Source of the DNA: Pseudomonas asiatica
GTDB lineage: Bacteria; Pseudomonadota; Gammaproteobacteria; Pseudomonadales; Pseudomonadaceae
NCBI RefSeq assembly: GCF_009932335.1
Contig: NZ_BLJF01000003.1
Coordinates: forward strand, 248,001-312,000
DNA: 64,000 bases
Reading direction: 5' to 3'
Both the position numbers and the translations under genes were made by a program. Position 1 is the stretch's first letter; each line of letters begins with the position of its first letter. Positions 42,871 to 52,257 of the stretch are shown in pieces. The notes beneath the pieces were generated by a model. It was given only the letters and a program-made list of their open reading frames with translations. It ran no database searches and was not told where the DNA came from.

Positions 42871-44160
42871 TCAGAAGACGTATTGCAGGCGGGTCACGAT
42901 TGCATTGCCGCTGTCGTCGCCCACGGTGTTCTCGTTATTGTCAGTACGCACGTTGATGTAGTTGGCACTGAGTTTCACTGCCTCGTTGACATACCAGTTC
43001 ACACCCACAGTGTGGCTCTTGGCCTTGCGCTCGTTCGATTGATCCGCTGCGGTGACCAGGTTGCCGTCTTCGACCTTGATATCGTCAAAGCGGTAGAAAA
43101 CTTCCCAGGCCCCCAGTTCCTTGTTCTCTGGTTTGATAGTGTCGAACTTGGCACCGTCGAGCTTGTAGATACGCGGCTCGCCGGTCAGGGTGTAAGCCAT
43201 CTGGGCGTAGTAACCAGAGGCCTTCATGTCGCTGTTGGCCTGGTCAGCTTTCAGCTTGCGGCGAAGGTATTCCGCTTGCACCGAGAACGGGCCGGTGGCC
43301 CAGGCACCTTCGAGACCCCAGACCGAATCGTCCTTCCACAGGCCATCTTGTGCGGCGGCACCGCCAAACAGCATGCGGTTGCCGTTGGTGCCGGCATCGC
43401 CGCCGCCATTGGTATCTACACCGCGAACGCCAAGACGCGAACGAATCCGGGTATCGACCGCACTGTTTTTGAGGTCGCGGTAAGCGTACTGAGCACCGAC
43501 GTGCAGGACGTTGCCATCACTGTGCAGCGGTGCGAACACGGCACGTGCGTTGTAGCGCTTGGTGCTGTCGCCATCCGAGTTGTTGTTGGTTTCGCTGAAA
43601 ACGCTACCGGAGACATAAGCCATGTCAGCGATGGTGCTGGTGGCTTGAACACCCATGCCGGCGTTGTCGTTGATCCAGTCCGCCAGGTCGTACGAGAGGT
43701 TCCGCTCCATGGCAGTGGTCCACTTCGAACTGGTGGCTTTCTCAAGACCGAAGTCGGTGTAGAAACGACCGAATCGCAGTTGGACGGGCTTGAAACCGGT
43801 GTAGGTCAGGCTGGCCTCGTCGAAGTAACCGTCGGAGTCGTTGCCCGTGTTGCGGGAAAGGTCGTAGTTGAGCTGATACTTCCAGTCGCGGTACAGAACG
43901 CCGCCGAACTCAAGGTAGGCGCGACGGAAGTAGCCGGCGTCAGCGGTATCGCCATTCTTGGTGAAGACACCATCGAAACGGCCGTAGTCGGCCTGAACGC
44001 GACCGCCCAGTTTGAAACTGAATTCCTTGTCAGAAGTCGATACTTCAAGACCGCCCTTGGTCTTCAGAACGATGTCAGCTCCGTCAGTGGTTACTGTTCC
44101 GGAGAATGCTTGCGAGGAAAATGTGCCTATTATTGCGGCAGCCAACAGCTTTTCCCGCAT
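42871..44160 (-). CDS. OprO/OprP-type outer-membrane porin
   Basis: A 429-residue outer-membrane porin of the phosphate-selective (OprO/OprP) family. The start at 44160 gives [14 protein letters not shown] and a signal peptide ending near QAFSG; an ATG six codons upstream is in frame. The barrel includes [14 protein letters not shown] near the N-terminus and ends in a C-terminal beta strand with terminal F. True phosphate selectivity needs an arginine ladder that cannot be checked here. It lies 228 bp from a LysR gene in the same orientation. The upstream region to 44,388 is AT-rich and non-coding. Confidence 0.9.
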   Translation of the reverse strand: MREKLLAAAIIGTFSSQAFSGTVTTDGADIVLKTKGGLEVSTSDKEFSFKLGGRVQADYGRFDGVFTKNGDTADAGYFRRAYLEFGGVLYRDWKYQLNYDLSRNTGNDSDGYFDEASLTYTGFKPVQLRFGRFYTDFGLEKATSSKWTTAMERNLSYDLADWINDNAGMGVQATSTIADMAYVSGSVFSETNNNSDGDSTKRYNARAVFAPLHSDGNVLHVGAQYAYRDLKNSAVDTRIRSRLGVRGVDTNGGGDAGTNGNRMLFGGAAAQDGLWKDDSVWGLEGAWATGPFSVQAEYLRRKLKADQANSDMKASGYYAQMAYTLTGEPRIYKLDGAKFDTIKPENKELGAWEVFYRFDDIKVEDGNLVTAADQSNERKAKSHTVGVNWYVNEAVKLSANYINVRTDNNENTVGDDSGNAIVTRLQYVF

Positions 44161-44388
44161 GTTCGAAGAACGGATCATTGCTTGCCTCTCGTATGTTAAG
44201 TGCTTAGCTACCGACGTTGTATTTCGCCCTTCGTCGGCCTAAATTTATCTTGCAGATGGGAGCAGGCCACGGTTGTCACCTGCTGTAACAAGATGCCTTT
44301 GTTCTAAGCACTCTGACTAGATTGCAAGCGAATATGACAGTTGTGTTTCTGTAGTGTTAACAGGAGAGTTTGAAACCTAACAAAACTG

Positions 44389-45357
44389 TTACCGAACAAG
44401 CCAGTCCTTCTTATCAAAGAAGCTCTTCTTGATCAATCTACGGATTTCCAGAACGTGCGGGTTGCGGGCAAGCTTGGTTTTGATAACAAGATAGACATCT
44501 TTCTCCTCCAGATCGTCCAAAAAACCCGGCACCGGCAGAATATTCCTCTCCATCTTTCGACTATAGTCGGGCAGCACACCGATACACGCGCCTCCTACGA
44601 CAAGGCCACGGGATAAGTTATAGTTCTTTACCCGAGTGGTACCGCCCTGATGCTCAGCCATTATCGATGCCCACTTTCGTGAGCCCGCCAAAATCTCTTC
44701 ATCCCAAGGGATAACGAGCATGAAGTTGTGCAAATCCAGGCTCTGCACTGGAAGGGTGACGCTTCTTGAGTAGCGGCTGGAAATGAACAGCGAGTGCCCA
44801 ATCCGGCCAAGCCGTTCAAACCTATACGTAGGATGGCGATCAAACGCGCCCTCATCATCTGGGCTCACGAAAGCGATACCCACATCGACTTCACACTCAG
44901 AGAGCATCTGCGTTGTGCACTCTGAATGGATTTCAAGCTGCATTTCGGCATGATCGCGCACGTAGGCGACTAGATCGCGGTTTACGATGTCGCTCAACAC
45001 TGGCTCCGTGATCGCGATGGTAAGCCTGGGGACTTCCTTTTCACCGGACTTGCCAAGGCCGTCTGGGCCGAAGAGCTGGCACAGGTAATGGCTGACCCTC
45101 TCGCCAGTGCGGGTCAGGGCAAGCTTGTTGTGTTTGTATACAAACACGGGAGCACCAATGTGCTCTTCCAGTTTCTCCAAGCGTTTCCGAAGGCCTACCA
45201 CTGGCACATTGAGCCCCCGGGCAGCCTGTTTGAAACTGGCACAACGTGCTGTTGCGAAAAACTCTACGGCCAGCTGATCATCAATTGGCAGATCATCCAA
45301 TATGTCAGGACTGTAAGGAACAACGCTGCTTGTAAATGTTTCATTTTGTGTAACCAT
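44389..45357 (-). CDS. LysR-family regulator
   Basis: A 322-residue protein. The N-terminal helix-turn-helix (about residues 28-85) is preceded by a 25-residue extension. The effector domain is divergent from well-known LysR types. It is divergent from the gtrA operon across 257 bp that also hold a metal box, and lies upstream of the OprO/P-type porin gene in the same direction, so either may be a target. The inducer is unknown. Confidence 0.88.
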   Translation of the reverse strand: MVTQNETFTSSVVPYSPDILDDLPIDDQLAVEFFATARCASFKQAARGLNVPVVGLRKRLEKLEEHIGAPVFVYKHNKLALTRTGERVSHYLCQLFGPDGLGKSGEKEVPRLTIAITEPVLSDIVNRDLVAYVRDHAEMQLEIHSECTTQMLSECEVDVGIAFVSPDDEGAFDRHPTYRFERLGRIGHSLFISSRYSRSVTLPVQSLDLHNFMLVIPWDEEILAGSRKWASIMAEHQGGTTRVKNYNLSRGLVVGGACIGVLPDYSRKMERNILPVPGFLDDLEEKDVYLVIKTKLARNPHVLEIRRLIKKSFFDKKDWLVR

Positions 45358-45413
45358 TGGGTCCCCCTTAATTCGGGGAATCTATCTCAATGCCACCCAG
45401 CATTTCCTTATCT

Positions 45414-45453
45414 TGTCAGCATTGTAATCCGCAGGTCATGCATGCGTTATCGG
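45414..45453 (+). promoter_or_regulatory. Shared 40-bp promoter block with candidate CzcR/CopR box 5 (gtrA operon)
   Basis: TGTCAGCATTGTAATC, then AGGTCAT and CGTTATC with the same spacing, occurs almost identically at 54,836-54,875 upstream of the eptA-like gene. The first 15 bases fit the metal-box pattern (TGTCA-N4-TGTAAT). Confidence 0.65.
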
Positions 45454-45575
45454 AAGGTTTTATTTCGAAAGCGTAATTTTCGAGCAATCTTGCTGATATT
45501 GTAGCGTGCTAGCCTAGCGCGCCAATTTCATTACTTGGCAGATCTAAATTTAGCCAATTACGCATTTACATTTGG

Positions 45576-45591
45576 TTCACTTTTTTTTCAC
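45576..45591 (+). promoter_or_regulatory. TTCAC direct repeat upstream of gtrA
   Basis: TTCAC occurs twice with an 11-bp period (45,576 and 45,587), separated by a T run, typical of an OmpR-family direct-repeat site. From memory, the ColR regulator of P. putida uses TTCAC-type T-rich sites and controls gtrA-like genes. This assignment is tentative. Confidence 0.45.
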
Positions 45592-45614
45592 CTTTGCCTC
45601 CATAGGCTTTGGGC

Positions 45615-46034
45615 ATGGAAAATCAAACCCTACCTCTTACTACCTTACTGATTCGTTATCTGGGGATCGGCTTCATAGCAACGGGAATCCATTATGCGGT
45701 GTTCCTAGTGCTGGTTACGACAGAATTATCTACTCCATTGCTAGCCAGTATCTGTGGAGGCATGGTTGGCGCTATCGCAAGCTTTATTGGAAATAGGGCG
45801 CTCTGCTTTGTGTCAGATGGCTCTCGTAAGTTTCAGCCTGTCAGGTTTGCACTGGTCGCGTTAGCCACAAACTTCGGCAATGGCGTGGGTATGTGGTTCC
45901 TCATCAAGTCGAATCTGTCACCGCTCATCTCCCAACTTGTAGTGACCTTAAGCCTCACTGCACTTGGATTCATTGCACATCGTTTTTGGACATTCAATCA
46001 TGCAGACATTACATCGCTTTCCCGAGCGCCCTGA
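45615..46034 (+). CDS. gtrA: GtrA-family membrane protein (lipid-linked sugar flippase)
   Basis: A 139-residue GtrA-family protein with four membrane segments. GtrA is thought to flip undecaprenyl-phosphate-linked sugar made by GtrB. The ATG at 45615 gives MENQTLPLTT; a TTG two codons upstream is also in frame. Its 3' end overlaps the GtrB-like gene by 35 bp. Together with the next two genes it forms a lipid-carrier glycosylation operon. Confidence 0.88.
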   Translation: MENQTLPLTTLLIRYLGIGFIATGIHYAVFLVLVTTELSTPLLASICGGMVGAIASFIGNRALCFVSDGSRKFQPVRFALVALATNFGNGVGMWFLIKSNLSPLISQLVVTLSLTALGFIAHRFWTFNHADITSLSRAP

Positions 46035-46983
46035 TCCCTTGTTAACCATCGTCGTCCCTTGCTTCCAGGAAGAGGAAACCATCCCCGAGTTCCACCAGCG
46101 GATCACCCGCGTCGTGAAGCGCTTACCCGTCTCCTGCGAAATCCTCTATATCGACGATGGCAGTAACGACCGAACGGCCGACATTCTTCGCCACTATCAG
46201 GATGGGTCATCTGTACGTTGTCTGTCCCTGAGTCGCAACTTCGGCAAAGAGGCTGCACTCAGCGCCGGGATAGACCATGCCCGTGGCAGTGCGCTGATCT
46301 TCATCGATGTCGACCTGCAGGACCCACCAGAGCTCATCTCGGCCATGGTGGACCACTGGCAACGCGGTTACGACGTGGTGAACATGCAACGCAACCTGAG
46401 AGTCGGTGATTCGTGGTTTAAGCGCATGAGTGCCCGGGCTTACTACTGGGTCATGCAGCGCCTGGTGGAGAAGGTGGACATGCCGGCCGATGTCAGCGAT
46501 TTCCGATTGATTGGGCCTGCGCCGCTGGCAGCACTGCGGGCGCTGGACGAACGCTCCAGGATTCTCAAAGGCATGATCGGCTGGGTAGGCTTCCGTACCA
46601 TCGAGCTGCCCTACAATCGCACCGTTCGCCATGCCGGCAGCACCAAGTGGAATGCAGCTGGCCTGTTCAATCTGGCCATCGAAAGCATCGTCAGCTTCTC
46701 TCGCAAACCGCTGCGCATTTTCAGCCTCATCAGTTTCGGTCTTTTCGTCTCCAGCATCTGCTACATGCTTGCGTCGCTTGTGGCAGGAAGTTTCGACATC
46801 CATCACCTGATCGTCGGAATGGCTTCATTCATGTGCGTCGGTGTCGCCATGGTGGGGGAGTACCTGGGCGTGACACTCGCGGAAGTGAAGCGCCGGCCTC
46901 TCTATTTCCTGAAGCACAGCAGCAAGGCGGATCCCGTGTCACTCCACCCTTCGATGGCCTCGATCGAGGGTAAGAAATGCTGA
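46000..46983 (+). CDS. gtrB: GtrB/ArnC-like undecaprenyl-phosphate glycosyltransferase
   Basis: A 327-residue family 2 glycosyltransferase with two C-terminal membrane helices. It shows TIVVPCFQEEETIPEF near the N-terminus and a DVDLQDPPELI metal/nucleotide motif around residue 104. It probably loads a sugar onto undecaprenyl phosphate. The ATG at 46000 is chosen over an earlier in-frame codon because the family start aligns there. It overlaps gtrA by 35 bp and the next gene by 7 bp. Confidence 0.9.
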   Translation: MQTLHRFPERPDPLLTIVVPCFQEEETIPEFHQRITRVVKRLPVSCEILYIDDGSNDRTADILRHYQDGSSVRCLSLSRNFGKEAALSAGIDHARGSALIFIDVDLQDPPELISAMVDHWQRGYDVVNMQRNLRVGDSWFKRMSARAYYWVMQRLVEKVDMPADVSDFRLIGPAPLAALRALDERSRILKGMIGWVGFRTIELPYNRTVRHAGSTKWNAAGLFNLAIESIVSFSRKPLRIFSLISFGLFVSSICYMLASLVAGSFDIHHLIVGMASFMCVGVAMVGEYLGVTLAEVKRRPLYFLKHSSKADPVSLHPSMASIEGKKC

Positions 46984-48431
46984 GCCTGAAAAACGAGCGG
47001 ACGCTGTGGTGGATCCTGGGTTCGATTTTGCTCTTGCGTTTGGTGGGGCTGGGCATCTATCCACTGATGGACACATCGGAGGCTCGCTACGCTGAAATGG
47101 CTCGCAAGATGGTCGAGTTGAATGACTGGATCACGCCCATGTTCGACTACGGGGTACCGTTCTGGGGCAAGCCACCGTTGTCCTTCTGGACCCAGGCCGC
47201 AAGCATGACGGTCTTCGGCGTTAACGAGTTCGCTGCGCGTTTCCCGGCGTGGCTGCTGCACCTGGCAAGCTGTTTCATCATCATCAAACTCGGCACGCAG
47301 CAGATTTCCCGTAACGCCGGCATCTGGGCCGCCATTATCTTTTCCAGCACCACCCTTGGCCTAGTCTCCAGCGGTGTCGTGCTGACCGACCCTGTTTTGT
47401 CGTTCTCGATTCTGCTGGCCAGCTACGGTTTCTGGCGTTGGATGAAGTGCGCCAGCAAGGCGGATGCCTACCTGATGTTCGCAGGTCTCGGGCTGGGCTT
47501 GCTTGCCAAAGGCCCTCTGACCCTAGTGCTTATGGGGGCGCCGGCATTCGCCTGGTTCGTTATCTACAAGGAATGGGGACGGGTACTGAGGCTTCCCTGG
47601 ATCAGCGGCCTTGTACTCATGTTCGGTATATCCGTGCCTTGGTATGTCGCGGCCGAGATGAAAACGCCCGGCTTCATGGAGTACTTCTTCGTTGGTGAGC
47701 ACTGGAGCCGCTACGTCGTCAGTAACTGGGCGGGCGACCTATACGGCAGTGCTCATGCCAAGCCATATGGCACCATCTGGATCCAGCTCGGACTGTCGCT
47801 ACTGCCGTGGGCCTTTTTCTTACCATTACTGATCCGCAAGCGTGAATCAATGCAGCGCTTCGAGGCTTACCTCTGGCTGTGGGCCTTGGCGACACCGGTC
47901 TTCTTCACATTTGCAGGCAACATTCTGTGGACCTACCTGCTACCTGCGCTGCCAGCCTGGGCATTGCTGCTATCCGGACGGATCAGCGATGTTGGCCCGA
48001 AGACTACATGGGCTGCCGCGGCGAGTGCATTGGTGTTACCAATCATCGGTGCGGGCATCATCTACGCCGGGGTACTTGAGGAGCGACCTCAGAATCAGCG
48101 AGATGTGGTTCAAGCCTGGCTCAATGTGCAGTCTGCTCATTCCGCTCCCCTGATCTATCCTGGCCGCCGCTCATACTCGTCGGAGTTTTACAGCAGCGGA
48201 AAGTCCGAGAACATCAAGGATCCTGCCAAGTGGCCGCAGGATGGCTCGTTCTATCTGTCCAGGCGCTTGCGAGACAGCAAGGATGGTCTGCCCGCTGATC
48301 TAGCATGTACAGCGATCACCGAAGCGAACGCCAGCCAGCTCATGCTGTGCCATTGGAAACGTACCGTACAAGGTGCCGAGGGTCTGGCTGGAGAAAGCAA
48401 TGCGGAAACGCCTCGCAAGAACGAAGGCTAA
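46977..48431 (+). CDS. ArnT-like GT39 glycosyltransferase
   Basis: A 484-residue multi-pass membrane protein of the PMT/ArnT family, with the conserved N-terminal periplasmic-loop motif DTSEARYAEMARKM that carries the catalytic Asp. It should transfer sugar from undecaprenyl phosphate to lipid A, LPS or another envelope acceptor. It ends the gtrA-gtrB-arnT-like operon, which is followed by an intrinsic terminator. The arnBCADEF genes for aminoarabinose are not here, so the sugar is probably not L-Ara4N. Confidence 0.9.
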   Translation: MLSLKNERTLWWILGSILLLRLVGLGIYPLMDTSEARYAEMARKMVELNDWITPMFDYGVPFWGKPPLSFWTQAASMTVFGVNEFAARFPAWLLHLASCFIIIKLGTQQISRNAGIWAAIIFSSTTLGLVSSGVVLTDPVLSFSILLASYGFWRWMKCASKADAYLMFAGLGLGLLAKGPLTLVLMGAPAFAWFVIYKEWGRVLRLPWISGLVLMFGISVPWYVAAEMKTPGFMEYFFVGEHWSRYVVSNWAGDLYGSAHAKPYGTIWIQLGLSLLPWAFFLPLLIRKRESMQRFEAYLWLWALATPVFFTFAGNILWTYLLPALPAWALLLSGRISDVGPKTTWAAAASALVLPIIGAGIIYAGVLEERPQNQRDVVQAWLNVQSAHSAPLIYPGRRSYSSEFYSSGKSENIKDPAKWPQDGSFYLSRRLRDSKDGLPADLACTAITEANASQLMLCHWKRTVQGAEGLAGESNAETPRKNEG

Positions 48432-48442
48432 ATTCCAAGCAC

Positions 48443-48472
48443 AAAAAAGCCAGGTTTTATCCTGGCTTTTTT
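48443..48472 (+). terminator. Intrinsic terminator after the gtrA operon
   Basis: AAAAAAGCCAGG and CCTGGCTTTTTT form a stem with loop TTTTAT. It would also work in reverse. Confidence 0.92.
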
Positions 48473-48513
48473 GTCGATTTCTTTCGTCATTTGAAGTCCT
48501 ATTTAACCGCCGA

Positions 48514-48735
48514 TTAATTGTCGGCTTGTTCCTTACCATCCTTGCTTTCTTTCTTTTGCTCTTGAGCGACTTGTTGTTTGTTCTGGTCCGAAGAGTCATC
48601 GCTCCATAGGCGAGCCTGTTCGGTTCGGAAGTTTTCATTGAACTGTTTCGCTCGCTCGAAGCCACCTTCAGCGTAAGCGGTACCCATGAGACCCAGCAGC
48701 AGGCTGCCAATAGCGATAGATTTGACAAATTTCAT
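48514..48735 (-). CDS. Small exported charged protein
   Basis: A 73-residue protein with a signal peptide (MKFVKSIAIGSLLLGLMGTAYA) and a short, strongly charged mature part rich in Gln, Glu, Lys and Asp (DQNKQQVAQEQKKESKDGKE). It is probably periplasmic and disordered. A candidate metal box lies 94 bp upstream in the right orientation. The function is unknown. Confidence 0.72.
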   Translation of the reverse strand: MKFVKSIAIGSLLLGLMGTAYAEGGFERAKQFNENFRTEQARLWSDDSSDQNKQQVAQEQKKESKDGKEQADN

Positions 48736-48828
48736 TGTGAACCTCGGTTCATACTAGGCCTGCCTGATTAGCGGCCTTTGTTGGTTTGTAGTTTAGGAAC
48801 GCGAAGCTAACGACAAGGTGAGTCAATA

Positions 48829-48843
48829 ATTACAATTCCGTAA
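48829..48843 (-). promoter_or_regulatory. Candidate CzcR/CopR box 6
   Basis: The minus strand reads TTACGGAATTGTAAT, one base from box 3. It points to the small exported protein gene at 48,514-48,735. Confidence 0.65.
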
Positions 48844-48936
48844 TTTTGGCGGCAGGCAGGATGCGTTAAATCCTCAAATCTGGAAGGATCATGTCTATCT
48901 CGGCACTGTCGAGGGCGACTAAGAATTTTCTCTTAA

Positions 48937-48951
48937 ATTACAATTTTGATA
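48937..48951 (-). promoter_or_regulatory. Candidate CzcR/CopR box 7
   Basis: The minus strand reads TATCAAAATTGTAAT. It lies 50 bp upstream of the gene at 49,002, in reverse orientation to it. Confidence 0.5.
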
Positions 48952-49001
48952 TCTAGCGCGTTAATTCAGCGCGGCGTTGTTGGCCGCCCTAGGAGATAGC
49001 C

Positions 49002-49589
49002 ATGAATGACATAGAGCCCTGGGCAGTTGCTATCGGTGACTTTCGCCGCTGCACTGAAAAACTCACTGTCCAGCTCGATGAGCTGACCTCGCAGACGCGG
49101 ACCTCCAGCGCTGTTCTGGAGAGGTCGAACGAACTGGTGGAGCAGGTGGACGCTGTCGGCCGGCAGATTCAGGAGGAGGTGCGAAAGGCGGAGAAGGCTT
49201 GGTCGAACGCGGAGGAGGTTGCCTTGCGCGCCGCTGCATCAGCGTATTCAGCTGCATGCCGCGGAGTCGACACCGCCATCCAGCCACTGATCTCGGAGCT
49301 TACAGCAGCGACAAAGGCGGCGGACGCCTCTATCCAGGAGCTCAAGCGGGCACCGGTGCTGGCCAAGCGTTATGTGATGGTGGTCGCCACGTCGTTCTTC
49401 ATTCTGGCGCTGATCTGTGTCTACTCGACCATGCGCCTGATCGATGCCGCCGGCAGCGTAAGTGCTCAAGAGAAAGTGAATGCTCAGTACTTCTCACACC
49501 TGTGGAAGAACGCCAATCCTGACGAGCAGAAGATCATCAAGTCGGTGATTCTGCGGTCGCCTATGGACCCTGTGGTCCTCCGGCACTGA
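49002..49589 (+). CDS. Coiled-coil protein with one membrane segment, unknown
   Basis: A 195-residue protein. Residues 10-115 are helical and Ala/Glu/Gln-rich, suggesting a coiled coil. A membrane segment follows (YVMVVATSFFILALICVYS, about 126-144), then a 50-residue tail. TAGGAGATAG before the ATG is a good ribosome site. The shape recalls DUF-type proteins of conjugative or mobilisation regions, but I do not recognise the family. It is convergent with czcS. Confidence 0.7.
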   Translation: MNDIEPWAVAIGDFRRCTEKLTVQLDELTSQTRTSSAVLERSNELVEQVDAVGRQIQEEVRKAEKAWSNAEEVALRAAASAYSAACRGVDTAIQPLISELTAATKAADASIQELKRAPVLAKRYVMVVATSFFILALICVYSTMRLIDAAGSVSAQEKVNAQYFSHLWKNANPDEQKIIKSVILRSPMDPVVLRH

Positions 49590-49603
49590 TGCATTGAGCA
49601 AAC

Positions 49604-49628
49604 AAAAAGGCCCGTCGATGGACGGGCC
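49604..49628 (-). terminator. Intrinsic terminator of czcRS
   Basis: The minus strand reads GGCCCGTCCATCGACGGGCC followed by TTTTT. It lies just after the czcS stop and also separates the convergent gene. Confidence 0.9.
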
Positions 49629-49646
49629 TAATCATGTCTGCGCGGT

Positions 49647-51065
49647 TTAAGCGGCGGTCATTGCTGGCTGCAGTTGCTGGGCTGCGGGAAAGTGAAGGTG
49701 GAACCAGGTGAAGTTTTCTTCGGTCACCTCCACGCTCGCCGACCCTTGGTGCAGGCTCATGATCGACTGCACAATGGCCAAGCCAAGACCGGTACCGCCT
49801 TCGCTCCGTGCTCGGCTCTTGTCCACACGGTAGAACCGCTCAAATAAGTGCGCATGGTGTTCCTTGGCAATACCGCGGCCGGGGTTGCCGACACTCAAGG
49901 TCGTACCGCTCGCACTATGCTGCACCTTCACGTAGACCGTGCGGCCGCGAGGGCAGTAGCGGATCGCGTTCGACACGAGGTTTGAGACGGCCCGTTGAAC
50001 CATCAGGCGGTTCCCGCGTACCACATCATCACTCCCAGAAATCTGCAGCTGGATCTCGCCTTCCTCTGCCGAAATGCTGAAGAGGTCGCATACGCGCTGA
50101 ACCTCGTCGACCAGGGACACCGGTTCGAACTCCACCATGGACGCAGGGTGACTGACCTGGGCCAAGAACAGCATGTCGGAAACCATGCGGCTCATGCGGT
50201 CCAACTCTTCTGTGCACGACTCTAGAACCTCCCGGTACTCGGAAAGCGATCTTTCTCTGGTCAAGGCAACCTGGGCCTTGCCCATCAGGTTGGAAAGCGG
50301 TGCTCGAAGTTCGTGGGCAAGGTCGTCAGAGAACTGCGAGAGCTGCTGAACGCCATCATCCAGGCGAGCCAGCATGATGTTGATGCCGTCGGCGAGCTTC
50401 TTGAGTTCTGCCGGCATCCCATCAGTCGGAAGACGATGGTCGAGGCTCTCCGTTGAGATCTTTGACGCCACCTTGAGGAATTTGGTCAGCGGCAGCAGGC
50501 CTCTGCGCACGGTCCACCAGCCAATGGCCAAGATCAGTGCGAGGATGACGGGGGACATCATCAAGGCCCAAGTCAGCAACGCATCAAGCAGTGCCTCACT
50601 GGATGACTGGTCCATGGTCATATAGACGCTGACCTCTGTTCCATCGCCCAAGCGCATGATCCGAGAAGCACTCAGCAGAGGACGGTCCTGCGTATCACGC
50701 CATTCATGCTCTTTAGGCTGGGCCGCCGGCTGAAACTTGTGCACCTCCAGATTGACCTGTTTCGAGCCAATCGAGAGCAGAGGAGTCTGATTCTGTGAGG
50801 TATCGAATATGCTCACATACAGGTTGTTGTGGCCCATGACCAAATCGACAAGCTGATGTGCATCTGCGTTGACGCCGGAGATATCCGGGATGGTGGACAG
50901 GTTGTGAGCCATCCCCGCCATCTTTACTTCCAGGTCCGCTCGGGCATTTCTTTCCAGAGCCTTACCTACCATCAGATAGCCAAAGGTGGCGAACAGAAGC
51001 AGCAACGCTGCGCTCATCAACCCAACTTTTAACCCCAGCTTTGCAGCCAGGCTGAATGGCCTCAT
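49647..51065 (-). CDS. czcS: Heavy-metal sensor histidine kinase CzcS
   Basis: A 472-residue membrane kinase. It has an N-terminal membrane helix (about 13-33), a periplasmic sensor domain to about residue 160, a second helix (about 165-188), HAMP, and a kinase core with phospho-acceptor H251 in [11 protein letters not shown]. Then come the N box (NLVSNAIRY) and the G box (GTGLGLAI). It belongs to the CusS/CzcS heavy-metal sensor group. The start overlaps the czcR stop by 4 bp, so the two are coupled. Confidence 0.94.
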   Translation of the reverse strand: MRPFSLAAKLGLKVGLMSAALLLLFATFGYLMVGKALERNARADLEVKMAGMAHNLSTIPDISGVNADAHQLVDLVMGHNNLYVSIFDTSQNQTPLLSIGSKQVNLEVHKFQPAAQPKEHEWRDTQDRPLLSASRIMRLGDGTEVSVYMTMDQSSSEALLDALLTWALMMSPVILALILAIGWWTVRRGLLPLTKFLKVASKISTESLDHRLPTDGMPAELKKLADGINIMLARLDDGVQQLSQFSDDLAHELRAPLSNLMGKAQVALTRERSLSEYREVLESCTEELDRMSRMVSDMLFLAQVSHPASMVEFEPVSLVDEVQRVCDLFSISAEEGEIQLQISGSDDVVRGNRLMVQRAVSNLVSNAIRYCPRGRTVYVKVQHSASGTTLSVGNPGRGIAKEHHAHLFERFYRVDKSRARSEGGTGLGLAIVQSIMSLHQGSASVEVTEENFTWFHLHFPAAQQLQPAMTAA

Positions 51066-51736
51066 GCGCGTTCCTCAAAAACGTACCCAACGCCACGAAG
51101 CGTGTGAATGAGCTTGGTTTCAAACGGGTCATCGATCTTCGAGCGCAAGCGCCGGATGGCTACATCGATGACATTGGTGTCGCAATCGAAATTCATATCC
51201 CAGACCAACGAGATGATCTGGGAACGAGTCAGCGCTTCGCCCGTTCGGCTCATGAGCAGGTGCAGAAGCGCAAATTCCTTGGTGGTGAGATCGATGCGTG
51301 TGCCACCGCGGAAGACGCGATGGCGGACGGAGTCGAGTTCCAGATCCGCAATTTTCAGCGAGCTCTTCTCGACCAACTCATCACCACGGCGTTGCAGCGA
51401 ACGGATGCGAGCAAGCAGTTCAGGGAATTCGAATGGCTTCACAAGGTAGTCATCCGCGCCGCCGTCCAAGCCCTTGAGCTTGTCATTGATGCGTCCGCGG
51501 GCGGTCAGCATGATGATGCGGACCCGGCTGGTCTTACGGATGGTTTCCAGCAGGTCCCAGCCGTCGATACCGGGGAGGTTCACGTCCAGAAGGACCAACG
51601 AATAGACATTAGTGTTGAACAAGTGCAGGGCATCTACACCGTTGTGCACGATATCTACGACATACCCGCTTTCGGATAGGCCCTGCTGAAGATATTCGGC
51701 AGTTTTAATTTCGTCTTCCACAACTAGAACGCGCAT
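51062..51736 (-). CDS. czcR: Heavy-metal response regulator CzcR
   Basis: A 224-residue OmpR-family regulator with phospho-acceptor D51 ([13 protein letters not shown]) and a C-terminal winged helix. It is closely similar to the orphan regulator at 29.7-30.4 kb, sharing long runs such as HTLRGVGYV. Coupled to czcS. It is the likely binder of the ten TNNCR-N4-TGTAAT boxes, which would include its own promoter (box 8) and so give autoregulation. Confidence 0.94.
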   Translation of the reverse strand: MRVLVVEDEIKTAEYLQQGLSESGYVVDIVHNGVDALHLFNTNVYSLVLLDVNLPGIDGWDLLETIRKTSRVRIIMLTARGRINDKLKGLDGGADDYLVKPFEFPELLARIRSLQRRGDELVEKSSLKIADLELDSVRHRVFRGGTRIDLTTKEFALLHLLMSRTGEALTRSQIISLVWDMNFDCDTNVIDVAIRRLRSKIDDPFETKLIHTLRGVGYVFEERA

Positions 51737-52201
51737 AACTTATCTCAAGGTGTGAGGAAGGAGTTGGCCTAATCCGCCAAGATTATGGTTGCAGGCTGTT
51801 CGAAAGATAGGCTGAGGGTATGGCATGTGGTAGTCGCTACCTCTGTCCATACGCCGGGTCACCTGAGGACGCTTGAATCTTAACGCGAAGAAGCTGGCCG
51901 CGGCGAAATCCTACAAATTTGTAATGTAGCCGCAAGATTTCTGACAGTCATGCAGGCTCCAGCTCTGAGCTTAGCGGATTCTGGGGTCTGCGACGGTGTA
52001 TGACAGCTTCGCCTGACAGGCGGAATCGGCCATGACAGGCAGTATTTCGGTCGCCAGCTTGCAGAGACTGGCGCTGGCCTTGCATCGAGTGCGCCACGCA
52101 GGCAGTCCCCATGCACGGCCGCGAACTGCTACGCCTTTCTGCGAATTAGTTCACTTGGTGGCTCAGTAGTCTCCCGAATAATTACCTTACAATCTATTAC
52201 A
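51737..52201. other. Long non-coding region upstream of czcRS
   Basis: No gene is supported. It holds box 8 (51,911) and four TGACAG words within about 100 bp (51,942; 52,001; 52,014; 52,033), which might be extra regulator half-sites. A minus-strand frame at 51,880-52,116 looks like chance. Confidence 0.4.
51911..51925 (+). promoter_or_regulatory. Candidate CzcR/CopR box 8 (czcRS)
   Basis: CTACAAATTTGTAAT. Its core TACAAATTTGTA is a perfect palindrome, so it fits on both strands. It lies about 175 bp upstream of czcR. Confidence 0.6.
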
Positions 52202-52216
52202 TGTCCAAATTGTAAT
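52202..52216 (+). promoter_or_regulatory. Candidate CzcR/CopR box 9 (leader/sRNA and DUF2790 copy 2)
   Basis: TGTCCAAATTGTAAT. About 31 bp downstream lies a possible -10 (TAGTTT, 52,249), placing a start near 52,258. Confidence 0.6.
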
Positions 52217-52257
52217 TGCGCGATCATCTTGGTGTTAGCCTCCTTTGCTAGTTTAAG

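Noticed and set aside
51880..52116. A 78-codon minus-strand frame upstream of czcR
   Set aside because: Composition rich in Arg/Pro/Ser/Cys as in chance translation, and it overlaps a regulatory region.
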